From: Bigelowiella natans CCMP2755
Lineage: Eukaryota > Cercozoa > Chlorarachniophyceae
Assembly (NCBI GenBank): GCA_000320545.1
Contig: ADNK01001860.1
Location: 1-64,000, forward strand
Direction: 5' to 3'
DNA length: 64,000 bases
Part shown: positions 12,530 through 25,290 of the stretch, piece after piece
How positions within the stretch are numbered: the stretch's first letter is position 1
Layout: each line of letters starts with the position of its first letter
Notes under the pieces: generated by a model
The model's input: only the letters and a program-made list of their open reading frames with translations
Database searches by the model: none
Told to the model about the DNA's origin: nothing
Translations under genes and position numbers: made by a program

Positions 12530-13075
12530 AAACGCAGTGCCTCGTCGAACTGGCTTCAGTGAGGTCTGGCTGGCTTGACCAGCAGGTTTTTGAAATTGGC
12601 AATCTGGCCATCGTGGAACAATTCAGTCATCAGCAGCAATGAACAATGAACAATGATGAAAAACAACACTTTGGATGGCGTCGACATGGGAACAATGAGA
12701 ACAACGATGAAAAACCACACTTCCAAAGTGTGACAAGACACTTGCAATGAACAACAATGAACAATGATGATGAACTACGTTTCCAAAATGTTGCAAGACA
12801 TTTGCAGTGTGCGAAACGCAGTGCCTCGAACTGGCTTCAGTGAGGACTGCAACTGGCAAACCAGCAGGTTTTCTCAAGTTGGTGCAATTTGGCTGCTGTG
12901 AGACAATGCAGCTAGCAGCAATGTGGCGACGGCGCAAGGCATCTGCTCTGAGTAGGAACTTCCTAAACGCCATGTCCACACGATGGTCCATGTTCAGATC
13001 CTCCGAAGGAGCACCCAGCAAAACTTGCAGTGTGTGCATGTGCAGTGCCTCGAACTGGCTTCAGTGAGGACTGTG
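12530..13075 (-). repeat. Dispersed repeat carrying an ankyrin-family-like leader fragment, copy 1
   Basis: Several blocks recur here: GAACAATGAACAATGATGA, ACTTCCAAA..TTGCAAGACA and CAGTGCCTCGAACTGG followed by CTTCAGTGAGGACTG. On the minus strand around 12930-13025 the reading VDMAFRKFLLRADALRRR appears. The same blocks and an almost identical peptide recur at 16860-17150 and 17160-17545, and a shorter set at 42045-42145 in inverted orientation. Frames are short and broken, so this is treated as a repeat and not a gene. Confidence 0.7.
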
Positions 13076-13456
13076 CCAACGCGAATTTTCCATTTCTACA
13101 TTGCGACAAGCCATTTCTGTTGTGCAACAGAGAAAACCTACCACGGTTCTAATAAGGTATAATGTTATGGTATTTTTAGGATGCGACATGACATTTTTGC
13201 GTACATACACATGTATTTGTTTGTAATGCAAAGTTAGTAGTCTTGTTGCTCAGGCATTCGTAACTGCTCCGACAACAAATGAAAAATACCAAAGGCAAAA
13301 TTACTCTCATTTGATTTATTTTATTGGTGATTTCTAGTCTGCGACACGGATGTTTAGCTCATGAGTGCAATGGAATATTTCAAATATTTTTTCGCATAAA
13401 GTTGAATTCATTTCTCATCTGATCGCTGGCCGCTCACCTCATTGGCTACGTGGAAA

Positions 13457-13909
13457 ATGCGATCGCTCATCTGCATATCTACAACCTTGCTGTGCATGCT
13501 TCCGAGCAGCCTCTGCCTCAACTCGATGATCAACGAAATCGTCGAGCCATCAAATCCTGAGTACCCATCAGTACGCACAAACGTGTCTTTTAAAATAGGA
13601 GCTCAAACGTTCCTAAAAGAGAATCGTACAGCAGAGACTGTAACCACTGCGTACCCAAGCCCCTACTTCGCTAATTTTGTCGATGAGTTTGGTTCTGATG
13701 AAGGAAAGGAAGAGGCTGCTAGCCCTGCTTCCGCAGCATCGTATCCTAGCTCTATATCAACCAAGCATCACATTGATGGGATAACTTTGGAGGGGAGAAG
13801 AGAGACTGATGGTTACGTGATAAACATGACTGAGGTAAAATCTGACGCGCAGCCAAGCTCCGATGCTACAGACACTGTACCAGAATCTGTTCCAGAATCT
13901 AAAAACTAA
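13457..13909 (+). CDS. Small secreted Ser/Thr/Glu-rich protein, family unknown
   Basis: A single open frame of 150 codons starts at ATG 13457. The N-terminus MRSLICISTTLLCMLPSSLC is a clear signal peptide, with cleavage likely just after the SSLC-L region. The mature part is hydrophilic, acidic and rich in Ser, Thr, Glu and Pro, with possible N-glycosylation sites (NVS, NRT, NMT). No catalytic motif or membrane span is visible. It sits alone between two repeat regions and has no visible intron. I do not recognise a family; a lineage-specific secreted protein is the best reading, and a spurious frame remains possible. Confidence 0.5.
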   Translation: MRSLICISTTLLCMLPSSLCLNSMINEIVEPSNPEYPSVRTNVSFKIGAQTFLKENRTAETVTTAYPSPYFANFVDEFGSDEGKEEAASPASAASYPSSISTKHHIDGITLEGRRETDGYVINMTEVKSDAQPSSDATDTVPESVPESKN

Positions 13910-15878
13910 TCGAATAACCCTGAACTATTAGTCATTATCTCGATCCCTTCTGCATCATATATAGCAACTCTTAACCATGTTAATACCTCAACCATTCATC
14001 TTTCTCTATATTTTTTACTGCAGTTAAATCTAAACCTTATTGCTATTGAATCTATAGGATGTTAAGCTACTTAATAGGTCCTAACCGACAACCAATATTC
14101 ATCATGATTTTCTTGAAGTTAGCCGAATGACTGAGCTAGTTCAAGGCATCATATGACGAATTTCATTATTCTTTGTAGTGCTTCAAATCTGGTTTTAAAG
14201 GCGTTATTATTAAACAATTTATTATTATTAAAACATTGCACATTCCACAAAGCGAGAGTACTGTAATTGATGCCAATAGTCTTAGCTGATACGACAGCGA
14301 GCGTATGTATGTACGTAGGACTGTCAGGCTAGGTACCCATATAATTGCTATGTCTGTGGCTTGCTATGCATCTACTCCGTGTGCATGTTCTAGATGTTGT
14401 ACGAGGAGCACATACGTACGCGTGGATGAGTCCATGGCGCATTACCGTATCAGACAAAGCCAACCGCTTGCATGTAGACACTCTAACACATGTAATCGCT
14501 ACATGTGTCTCATGCTATGTGCTTGATTGATCTCACCTGAAGATGCCATGGGCTGCTTAGCTAGCATCGCATGTACGTGCATGCTGCTTGCAGGCATGTT
14601 TCGTCACATCATGCACAACAAGGTGGCAACTGAAATCGCTATGTGCGTGCACATGACTTTTCCTACTAGCATTGCACCCCGAGTCTCCAATTTTCACACC
14701 CTCAGATCTCCGCTAGAATGATCCCTGTCTCCAGCATGTCCATCTGCTAGCTTGCTAGCAAGGGATAATGCCAAACTGTATGTGAAACCCGATGCATGCA
14801 TGAGCATGAGCATGCAATTTTCATCGTTATTTGTGTGTGCTCTATAGTGCGTTGCCGCACACAGCGCTCTCCGCCCATGCACGTGTGAGACGGATGCAAC
14901 GAATTGTTGATTGAATCTTGTCAATGGTCATTCTGTGTCAGCTGTGCAATGCAGCGGCTCATGCATGCATGTGAGTCTGTGTGCACGTTGAATGCACACG
15001 TGCGTGTGATGTGTGCAACACATTGCTGTGTCCATCATCATGCACTGGTGCACTTGAAATCCACGCACAAATCAGCACTCATGTGCACATGCCGGCGGAC
15101 AGTCTGCTTGCCAGGTGGCACGGCATCCCTGAATCTCTGGCACCTGTCTAGCTGTCCACCATCACTGCCCAGCTGCATGCCACTGCTGGAGGAGGTGTGT
15201 GGTCAGTCTGCGACCACCAATGAGCACGTGCAGGTGCGAGCGCGCACGCATGCGTGCAAGTGGGCGTGCATGTTGCCCACGCTTTGTTGTTTCTTGCACT
15301 TTCGTGCAGGCAGGCATCGTCACTTGGGGTCAGGTCACACGTCCACCACCAGACCACGTGGTCTAGCTGGTCACGTGGAGGCGTGCAACGCAAGTTGCAC
15401 GCTCAATGAACACACGAATGGCAGGGGCGTGCGAAGCTGCAACGCTGGAACGCTCGGTTGCAACTTTTGGGAGCATCGCCTCGGTGTTCGTTCCGCGACA
15501 CGCAGTTGGACCACGTGCATGGTGTCGTGATTCAGGGAAAAGTGTCGGGGAGTTTTCCCGAACTTTTGGCCACTGTGACTGCGCAGTGTGGTGTTGCTGG
15601 GATGCTGTGTGCCCAGCGCGTGCGACGTGCATTGGCGCGCAAGCAGCTGGTTCAGCATGCTCCAAACGACCTGCAAGCAAGCGGGCATCAGTTTTGTGGA
15701 CGTGAATCTGCAACAGCACACATTGTCACGGTTGTGTTGCTGGCGCTGCGCAATGCAACTGCAAGATGGTCCACGTCTTTCACGACACCACGTGTGTTGC
15801 GTGTTCCACATGATTCTTCACATTGGCCACGGGACAACGTGATGCTTCCGAGATCGCCCACTGTGCAAATGGCGCACA
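13910..15878. other. Intergenic region rich in TGCATGCA/CTAGC words
   Basis: No gene is supported. From about 14280 the sequence is dominated by GCATG, GTGCA, GCTAGC and CACGTG words with little coding signal on either strand. A copy of the GAGACGGATG repeat lies at about 14880-14960. Open frames of 60-208 codons here look like low-complexity Cys/His/Arg translations of these words. Confidence 0.6.
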
Positions 15879-17545
15879 TCAACTCTTGTGTGTCTGGTTT
15901 TTCGTGGTCATGGCGACCACTGCCGCCCCCAACCCTCGCTTCAATTCCGTGCTCAACGTGTGCAAATCCCTCAAGTCTCTTTTGAACACCTGAACCCGTC
16001 GCTCAATGCAATTTTGCTTGATGAACACTTTGAGTTCGTCATGGTTCGTCAAGTCACAGGAAGTGTGCCCATTTCTGTTTTTGGCCTCAACATTTGCCTT
16101 CACGTCAACCAGGCACTTCACGATCTCAAAATTGCCCTCCCTTGAACCCGCGATTGACAGAGCATCACCTGGTGTCAAATCGACCACATCTTCACATTTT
16201 TGCAATTTTGAGTGTCATTTTTCCAAATGACAACGATGCATCCTCAACAAATGTCAAAACACAAAATTGCAACCGCCGGACGTTTGTTTCCCAAGACAAA
16301 TCACAACTCACATCCACAGAAATGGCGCTCTCTCTCACTGCTTCTGCTGCCATCAGTGTCACCAAACCCATTGTCAATGCCACTTTCCACTTCTGTTTCC
16401 ACTGCCACTGCTGACACTTTGCTGAGTGTTCAACCTGACATCCAACACCACGTGTGCTGTCAATCACTCAACACTCCAACTGCGCGACAATGTCAACGCT
16501 GCCGCTGCTGCCCACCGAGAGGGCCTCGTTCCTCAACGTTTGCTTTTCCCCCAATCAAACGCTTCAGATGGGGAAGGTCGTTGCCGCACATTGCTTTGAA
16601 GGTGTTGCTGCTGGCAAGGGTCGGGTGTTTGCTCGAAGTGGTCACATCGACTTTTTCAATGCTGATGGCTCCTTCGGAAGGCGCGCAGGCGCCCATTTCC
16701 CACAACCCGGTCAATTTCAATGGACAATTTCGTTGCGCTCCACCACTCTCAGAGTTGATTTGCTCGTGTGTCTGCGTGTTGCTTGTGTGTCAGCAGCGGG
16801 CACCAAGAGCATCATTGAAACTGCATGCACATTGCTAGATCTGCGTGCACCACGTTTTGAACTTTCGAACAATGAACAATGATGATGAACCACACTTCCA
16901 AAACGTTGCAAGACACTTGCAGTGTTCGAAATGCAGTGCCTCGAACTGGCTTCAGTGAGGACTGTGACTAGCAAATCAACTGGCTGGTTTTTCAAATTGG
17001 CATGATTTGGTCATTGTGTTGCAATGACACCAGCGGCAAAACACTGACGGCGCAAGACCTCCACTCTGAGCAAAAACTTCCTGAAGGCCATGTCCACATG
17101 ACGATCTACGTTTGGATCATCCGAGGGGGGCCCCAGCAAAACTTTGGTTTCGAACGAACGAACAATGAACAATGATGATGAACCACACTTCCAAAACGTT
17201 GCAAGACACTTTCGAATTTCCCGTTCTGACCGGAAACAATGAAACAATGAAACAATGATGAAAAACTACACTTCCAAAGTGTTGCAAGACACTTGCAGCG
17301 TGCAAAATGCAGTGCCTCGAACTGGTTTCAGTGAGGACTGTGACTAGCAAATCAACTAGCTGGTTTGCCAAAATGGCATCACATGACTTGGTCATTGAGA
17401 AGCAATGACATTGGCAGCAAAATTCTGACGGCGCAAGACCTCCACTCTGAGCAAAAACTTCCTGAAGGCCATGTCCACATGACGATCTACGATTGGATCA
17501 TGCATCTGAGGGGGCCCCCAGCAGAATTTTGGTTTTGGAGGAGTC
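15879..17545 (-). pseudogene. Decayed ankyrin-repeat protein gene(s) with repeated leader segments
   Basis: On the minus strand the segment 15879-16205 reads GDALSIAGSREGNFEIVKCL, VDVKANVEAKNRNGHTSCDL and then a basic tail ending at a stop. The pattern (G....VK.L...KA.VEAK...G.T) is that of ankyrin repeats. A second ankyrin-like piece in another frame lies at 16493-16720 (NDLPHLKRLIGGKANVEERG). Two copies of a leader-like segment, VDRHVDMAFRKFLLRVEVLR, lie at 17035-17150 and 17400-17520, each flanked by the GAACAATGAACAATGATGA block. Frames change without usable splice sites between them, so I read this as fragments of one or more ankyrin family genes duplicated and decayed in place. A spliced, still active gene with unusual introns cannot be excluded. 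Confidence 0.5.
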
Positions 17546-17913
17546 AATGAACAATGAACAATGAAGAAAGAGTCTGGAGCGTCAAAGAATGAAGAGTGGA
17601 GGGAAGAAGCTGAACCCAGAGCTGGAAACTGGATTTCATCACAGGATTCAGTCTGTTTGCCGGGCAAAAGTGTTGCGATTGTTCTGGCATGCCAAATGAC
17701 CTAGCGATCGCCTTCTGGGTTTGTCTCGGCTTGCAAAAATGTCATCGTCAATGAATTTCGAGCACATCAAATTTGGGCATTTTTGCCCATTTGGAACCTC
17801 CCCATCATCATCATTGTCATCATCATCATCATTGGCTTGCTCGCCCCTTTCTTCACTGCCCCACTGAAGTCTCTAGTGCAACCGGATACGAGCAGTGGGA
17901 TTCTCTCCGAGCA

Positions 17914-19539
17914 ATGGGGCCGGGGTCTGTTCACAAGGCCGCCCTACGTCACTTGAATGCTGTTCGGAATTCCTACAAAGTTGATTCAAGCGTCCTCAGC
18001 CGGACAATTTCTCCCTCGCTTCTTGTGTTTATGAGCAAGGTAATGTTGCATTGACGTGCTCACTCGCTTTCCAAAGGGAGCGAGCGTGCGTGTATGAGTC
18101 TTCCTGATATGAATCTTCCTGACAACTATCAGGTCCGAGCGAACAGCCAGTGCATCATCGAGAAGGTAGGAGGCCCTAACAGATGGCGCCCGCACCTGAA
18201 AACCACCAAGCTCCCCTCGGTGTGGAGAGAGCTTTACAAACAGGTATGGTTTGTGATGACGTACAAGCTCGCATTTGAGCAATGGAATGTGCATACACCA
18301 CATGTAGGGGGTGAAAAACTACAAGTGTGCAACATGCCGCGAAGCACGCGTATTCTTAGAGAGTCTGGATGCAGAGTTGAGGGAGGGTTGGAACGAAGGA
18401 GAGGGTGATTCAGCAGCAGCAGCAGACCTTCTTGTCGCATACCCCGCACTCGGGCCGAACTTGGAAGAGGTGGCAAACCTCGCAGCTCAGAACCCTTGGT
18501 GCCAAATTTCAATTCTCTGCGATCATACATCGGCCCCTGAGCGTGTCACTGAGGCGAAGAATCTAGGAGTGTACGTCGACGTCAACCCCGGCATGAATCG
18601 CACGGGCATTCCTTACACGGAAAGGGAGGCCATTCTTGAAATATGTGCCAAAGCTGATGATCAATTGTAATAAGCATAAAATTTATATATACTCACCTAA
18701 TCTAGCTAGAATTCTTATAGACCTGCCTATCTGAAACTTCGTAACAACACAGGATCGATACATCTCCCCTCCCTCACATGTGCCTGCGTGCGTGCGTCTG
18801 TCTGTGTGTGTGTGTGTGTTCGTATGCGTGTGTTTTTTAACGTAGCAAGGGCATTCATTTCTACGAAGGACACATGACGGAGCTATCTTTTGAGAAGAGG
18901 CGAGAGAAGGCGTTTGAGGGCTATGATCGACTATTTGAGCTGCTAGAGTATCTGGTGGGGAATGGAATCTCCATATCAGAGGTCGTCACGAGTGGAACCC
19001 CATCATTTACGTGTGCAATTCAGTATCCATCCTTCGGAAATAACTCTTTTATGATGGGAGGGCAAAAAATTACGCACCGCGTGTCTCCTGGTACAGTGGT
19101 ATTTTCTGATCATCGTTCTGAGATGCAGAACCCAGGGCTGGGGCTGCAGCCAGCAGCCGTCGTATATTCTCGGGTGATAAGTCATCCTACTCCAAATATC
19201 GTCACATTCGATGCAGGCTCGAAATCGCTGGCTGCAGAGGTACAGCCCGTCGCCTTTGTGATGGGCCATGCAGATGTGCTCACACCGCTTACGCCAAGCG
19301 AAGAGCACTTCCCGCAGCAGCACGATGATCTGTCGGCAGATGATGTTGAGCGCCTATTTGGAATCGGATCTGGCCACCTCCTCGTCCCATCACACATCTG
19401 TCCAACGGTCAATCTCGCTGAGAAGGCTGTTATTATTGATGGTGATGAGAACGAAACGCTATACTCGGTAACGGACGTGAGGGCCCGCGCTCATGATGTT
19501 GGATGGGGCGGAAGCATGATTATCCAAAACGGTAAATAA
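17914..19539 (+). CDS. D-threonine aldolase / D-serine dehydratase-like PLP enzyme (alanine racemase fold)
   Basis: Four exons join in phase (17914-18039, 18133-18243, 18308-18666, 18846-19539) to give about 429 residues. Fold-type III PLP enzymes of this family bind the cofactor through Lys in an RPH.KT.K motif, seen here as RPHLKTTK. Downstream come GVKNYKCATCREARVF, DLLVAYPALGPNLEEVA, VYVDVNPGMNRTGIP and HFYEGHMTEL, all in family order. The C-terminal domain carries LLVPSHICPTVNL, where His and Cys would be the metal ligands of D-threonine aldolases and D-serine dehydratases. The substrate cannot be fixed from sequence; a D-amino acid is likely. There is no clear signal peptide from the chosen ATG, although the open frame continues upstream without an earlier ATG, so a 5' exon is possible. 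Confidence 0.85.
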
Positions 19540-20789
19540 CGGGAAGACATCGCATCTAAACCCGTCGCTGCGCTGCCGACGTCATTATTCGTGTGTGACA
19601 ATGTTAAGACTAATTTGCATAAGTCTTTCAAAAGATATATATATAATAATAACTAAACGGCATTGCTGGCTGCAAATTTTGTGTGCATGCTAGCATGTCT
19701 AGATGTGCATCGCTGCATCAATTTCTTAGTTGAGCCGAGAAAAGGCTCTTATCTGTGCTAGATCGGACAATGGCAAGGAGCTATAAATAATAAGTGCACG
19801 CAGCTTGCAGGCATGCTGGAATGTGCATTGCACACATGCTATCAGAGTCATAGTTAATGCTTGCATGCAGGCTTTCACGCCTCTGTGCATAGCTATGACT
19901 TAAGTTCTTCTCAATCTCGCCTATCAGAAGTTGCTGAACTGAGATTGATAATATGTGCAATACCAACAGTAAAATTGTTACCCTGCTAGCCTGTACAGTT
20001 ACTATTACGCAATAATGCAAAATGGGATGTGCGTGTGCGAGCGGCCAAGCTAGCAAGTGTTACATAGCAACGTACAGTGTAGGTTCTGTGCAAGCGATAA
20101 CTCTATCATCTATTGAAGCACAATATCTGCTCGTCAGATTGTGCGGGCACGTAGCGTGCGCGAACATTGCACCGATATATTCGTAGAAGTTCTTCACACG
20201 ATATCAAAACAAAATATGATGTTATTATATGAACTACGGTATGCTAGCTATTAGGTACATACATGGTTAGCGCATGCTGCACGTGGAGCGTGGGGACAGC
20301 GAAATGTTGCACGGTGCACAAGCTTTCACACAGACCATTTGCCCTTCAGTAATAACGCACAGTCGTTGGTTCGGGACATATGACATTGCCTTGCGGTATT
20401 TTCCGTGTATTTGACTTTAATCATTTATCAATGTACTTTGGTCCAAGCTTGAGCAGTTAGTTGCTCTCGAGTCATTGAAATTGTTCCATACGTTTGAACT
20501 ACCATCACAGCTTAAAGACGGAGACTTGAAACTTCAAATATAGAAAGAAATACATGCGTATCTGTGTATATGTACATTCGATGTCATATTTGTTTGAGGG
20601 GTGTACGTGCACAAACTCAGTGCCTAGCTAACCACTGCTCACCGCCGTCGATCTTTTGCACGAAAAAACGGATTTTGCAACTTTTAACAACAATCGATCA
20701 ACGTGGGGACGGTGCGGAAGAAGGAAAAACAGAAGAAGAGAGTACATAAACTAATAGAGGTTACGGAGATATTGTTACATATTAAGAAA
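19540..20789. other. Intergenic region, CTAGC/TGCAT-rich
   Basis: No gene is seen. From about 19660 to 20300 the sequence has many TGCAT, GCTAGC and CTAGC words, like the 14.3-15.3 and 35.5-36.3 kb regions. The remainder is A/T-rich. Confidence 0.6.
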
Positions 20790-21004
20790 TCAGTAGAAGA
20801 CTCGCCGTAGTATAGCAGCCGCAATTGCTGCTGAGAAAACGATAGTTAACATTGCTGTACTTCTGCTCACCATCGTAGATAATGAAGGGGTAATGATGAT
20901 AGGGAAATAGCTACGAAGATGCAGTATATATGATGGAAATAAGAAGGTAGGAAGAGTAGTGGCTCTGGCCCCTTCCGACTTGTTGTTGAGCTTTCGATGA
21001 TGTA

Positions 21005-21036
<32 letters not shown>

Positions 21037-22316
21037 TCCATGCGTGAGCGGTGCTCGTTGTTTACACGAAGATCACGTGAGTTCTGCATAAATGTCCAGG
21101 CAATCTTTGGCCAGTAGCTGCCGCTGTCTGCACCCGGAAGCCAGTGACAGTCATCATCCTTATCGTAGGAAAGACATGGGAGGAGGGGGGAGGGGGGAGA
21201 CGGAGATGATGAGAACAGAAGTAGGCTGATGCATAACATATGCCCTACGACTAATAAATACGGTTCCAGCAATATTTTTATGCGACATATACACATTCTC
21301 AATGATCGACAAAATCAAGCACTGACAGGTCAAGAAACAGGAGGAGCTCATCATCATCGTACCACAGCAAATGTATGGTAGTGTAGGAATAGCACTCCGT
21401 AATAATACCTGAAATGGATAGCAGTGCTTCCCATCGAAGAAGCAGGAGACAGTGACTGGAACATGCCTCTTTTCCATCTTCCTCATGGGGTTGCTGCTGT
21501 TACTATTAATGCTGCTCTTTGTGGAATCGTCCTTCTCTTTCTCACAATGAGCATCATCTTTGGCATTGCAGTTTTCGTCAGCATTATCATTATCGTCGAT
21601 GATGGTAGTAGTAGTAGTCGTCGCAGCTACCACCGTGCACTCGAAACCATTGATTCCATCGTAGGGAGTTCGGTACCTCCTCCTGATTATGATGATGATG
21701 ATCATCATCATCATCAACAACAATGCTTATTCTTCGTCATCACAGTATGACTATACTTTTTTTAATTCATGCACGCACATGTGTGTATAAAAACTTTATG
21801 TGGATAACTCTCTCTCTCCTCCCCCCCCCACCCCCTCTCTCTGACTTTGCTTTTATATATGTGTATGTGTATGAATGTGTGTGTGTGTGTGTGAGAGAGA
21901 GAGGAGAAGATAGTGAGCGAGTGCATCTATATGCTTGCTTACTTTGAATGCTTCTTCCAGGTATGAAAGCCACTCGTCGATACGTTGGTAACATAGGGTA
22001 GCGATCCAGCCTATGTTCCAATTGAGAAGGATTGAGTGCCAGCAAACGAGCGACGGATATGATGACAACCACGACGACGACGACGATGATATTGTCGTTA
22101 AACAGGAATACATGCTTGCGGAAAGGCACTGTCAAACAGCATTTAAACAACACGAATGTTACAGGCATATCATGTACCCAGTCGTTGAGAAAGTTATGGT
22201 GAAGCTGGTAGTAGTAGCCTACACGCCAACATCATATCATCAAACAATGCGAACATCAATGAATAACGGCTGATAGCTTTTATCTTTAATCTCTCTCTTC
22301 ACAACCCTCCTATTTC

Positions 22317-22365
<49 letters not shown>

Positions 22366-22671
22366 GCGCACACGCACACAGTCTTCTTCCCCCCTTCTTC
22401 TTCTTCTTCTTCTTCTAGGTGCTATGAACGTTGTGAGCTCTTATTCCTACCGTCCCCGGAGATACAGTAGTCCGATTTAAGAAAGTCCTCAGAAGCGCCA
22501 GGGCAAGCAGGGCACTTCGCAAGAATGTGATAACAATGAGGAAATAAGAGAGCAATGAGACGATGCGATGATTCACTGATGATGATGATGATGATGATGA
22601 TGATGTCGTTGAAATGGAGTCACACGTTAAATTTTGAAACTGAATTGCTTGTCCTATCCTGATTGCATGCA

Positions 22672-22714
<43 letters not shown>

Positions 22715-23534
22715 CAGTAATGCTGATTTCAAGACTGATTTGATTGCCAATAAGATAGGAATCACAGCAATGCGAATGCAGTGATGACAACAATAAGAAT
22801 AATAATACTTGCGTTTGCTTGTTGCACGCGTACTCACCACTTTCCGGTCGGGGTGTAGTTTCGTCTCTTCTTCCACCGACGACGGCCTATTTGAAGGGTT
22901 GTTCTGCTGCTGCTGCAGCAGCCATTGTGGTAGCGTTCCGTTGCACTAATCGTAGTGAGATAGGCCGGGAGAAGGAGCAATTAAAGTAGTTGTGGAAAGT
23001 TGTGCATGCGTAAATATGTGTGTGTGTGTGTGTGTCTGTGTGTGTGTAAGAGAGAGAGACTCGAGTAGCTAGTTACGGATGATGACGTGATATGCTTGCT
23101 TCTAAGACTTCGCACACGCACATGCAGCAACACATATACCACCTACGAATTCTGACCTACCTTCATTATTTATAGTTTCTAAGCCGACAACAACACATTT
23201 AACTTAACACGTTGGTACTATAGTACCACCCTCTGCTCTCCTCTACTACTACTACTACTACTACTACTACTATTAGTACTACTACTGCTGCAGTAGCAGT
23301 ACCTTGCAATATGAGCCATCGGGATTGAGTGCATAACCGAGCTCCTTCTCTGCAGGTACTATCGAATCGCGCAATCCTTTGCGAATGACAACAACAACAA
23401 CAACAACAACAACAATGAAAGTTTGAGGAGAAATTGGGGGAGGAGTAGAGGGTGCACAGTCTACATCCGGACTAGTCAATAATAACAGCAGTAAGGATAT
23501 ATAATACTACTACTACTACTACACACACACACAT

Positions 23535-23593
<59 letters not shown>

Positions 23594-24827
23594 CATTTTT
23601 GAGGGGGAGGCATACGATTGACAGAAGCATGAACGCACAATGTGTGTTTGAACGTGTACATATATGCGACGTACTACTACTACTACTACTACTACTACTA
23701 CGACGACTTACTACTCTTACTACCTCTCACTAATAAAACTGGAACAGTTGTCGTGTCCTTGATGGGATACGACGACAACAACGGAGCAGCGGAGGAGGCA
23801 ACGACCGAGGTGAAGGTAGAGGATAATAGGGAACCCACCTGATTAGAGAAACAATACAATAGAGATATAAATGTGCGTGTATCACCATCGTTGCTGACGC
23901 AGATCAATCAGTGATAGGCAAGATTTGGAAGGCCAATGATACTTTCTTCGATCGTTTCCATTGGAGCTTCACCGTTATTTTTTGGCGTGTTTCTGGCTTA
24001 TTCTTTCCATTGTTCTTTCTCACTTATCACCTGCAATGCCATCATCCCTCCCATCGATTGACCGGTGGCGTGGATATTTGTGGGATCGATAGAAAGATGT
24101 TCCTGTGGGTGACATTTACAACAACCAACAACAACAGCAATGACCAAACGTGCGCAATGGAAGGAAGATCGTTCGCCAGGCGTCATTATTCATTTCCCAT
24201 AAACGGGAGCTGGTAGTGGATGAAACTACCTTCAGATGCTCAACGAGACTGGATACCATTTGTGTGTCATTGTAGCAAGAACTTGTGTAATTTTTTTTTG
24301 GAGGGGGGGGGGGGGTTCGGTGCGTGTGTTGGTGGCGCAATGGTCGATTGATGAAATCGGCAACAATGAGAGCAATTGAGCAATTAATGAAAAGGGAGGG
24401 GATGAGGAGGAGGAGGAGGAGGAGGAGGAGGAAGAGTACCAAGAAAACACAAACAACAACAAGAACAAACGACCACGAACACAACAAGAAACATCGATCA
24501 CTCAGGGAATTCAGTCAGCATCTCCAATGAAGGTGCGACAGCAGAGAGTGCCTTGTCGCAAAACATAAGTGAGCGATTTTTGTCCATACACTCCGTGTGA
24601 CCACTACTTCCTTCCACCTTGATTCGGTACGAATGACATACATAAGGACATTGTTGCAGCATTGCTACCTCGAAACGCAAGGAGGGTTAAACTTGAGGCC
24701 AGGCAGATTGGGGAACTCCGCACATTTCTGTAAGCCTCCAATCATCAGACACGATTCGTAGCATGGATAGAGGCCGGCCTAATGGCAGCAGTGATAAGGA
24801 AGAAGGTTATGAAGTGTGCCTCAACTG

Positions 24828-24862
<35 letters not shown>

Positions 24863-25030
24863 GCTGCTACTACTATACGGTGCGCGCCCAGTACCCAGCT
24901 TCCATTGAGTTGAGGGACACAAAACCTGGAGGCGACCAAAAATCGAGGAATAGCAAGAAAACATCGTGATGTAACATTTGCTACTTTGCATAACTGCACG
25001 CACTCACGTACACGCCAACAATGCAATATA

Positions 25031-25074
<44 letters not shown>

Positions 25075-25233
25075 CACATAATATACTATACTCCCTAACA
25101 TGTGATTATGTACACAAGCCAAAACATGCAACACGTGTTCATGTAGATGGAGGACAATATACATTCACATTGGGCTTTTAGACGATAGAGGCGAAAGAAA
25201 TACATCCCAATTGTAGCGCGGGCCACATGTGCA

Positions 25234-25290
<57 letters not shown>

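Larger units (their letters stand above)
11114..13456. other. Repeat-rich intergenic region
   Basis: This holds a CT/GT microsatellite (11172-11234), a copy of a dispersed repeat near 11410-11540, the foldback palindrome (11866-12306) and the ankyrin-associated repeat (12530-13075). The stretch 13080-13456 is A/T-rich and shows nothing specific except that it is the likely promoter region of the next gene. Confidence 0.6.

Noticed and set aside
14904-15811. Overlapping open frames of 118-208 codons on both strands
   Set aside because: They are Cys/His/Arg-rich readings of TGCA and CACGTG-rich DNA, with no recognisable motif, splice pattern or codon preference.
20998-22711. Regular repeats considered as a CRISPR array
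   Set aside because: The tracts are simple microsatellites in introns of a eukaryotic gene and have no spacer-repeat structure.
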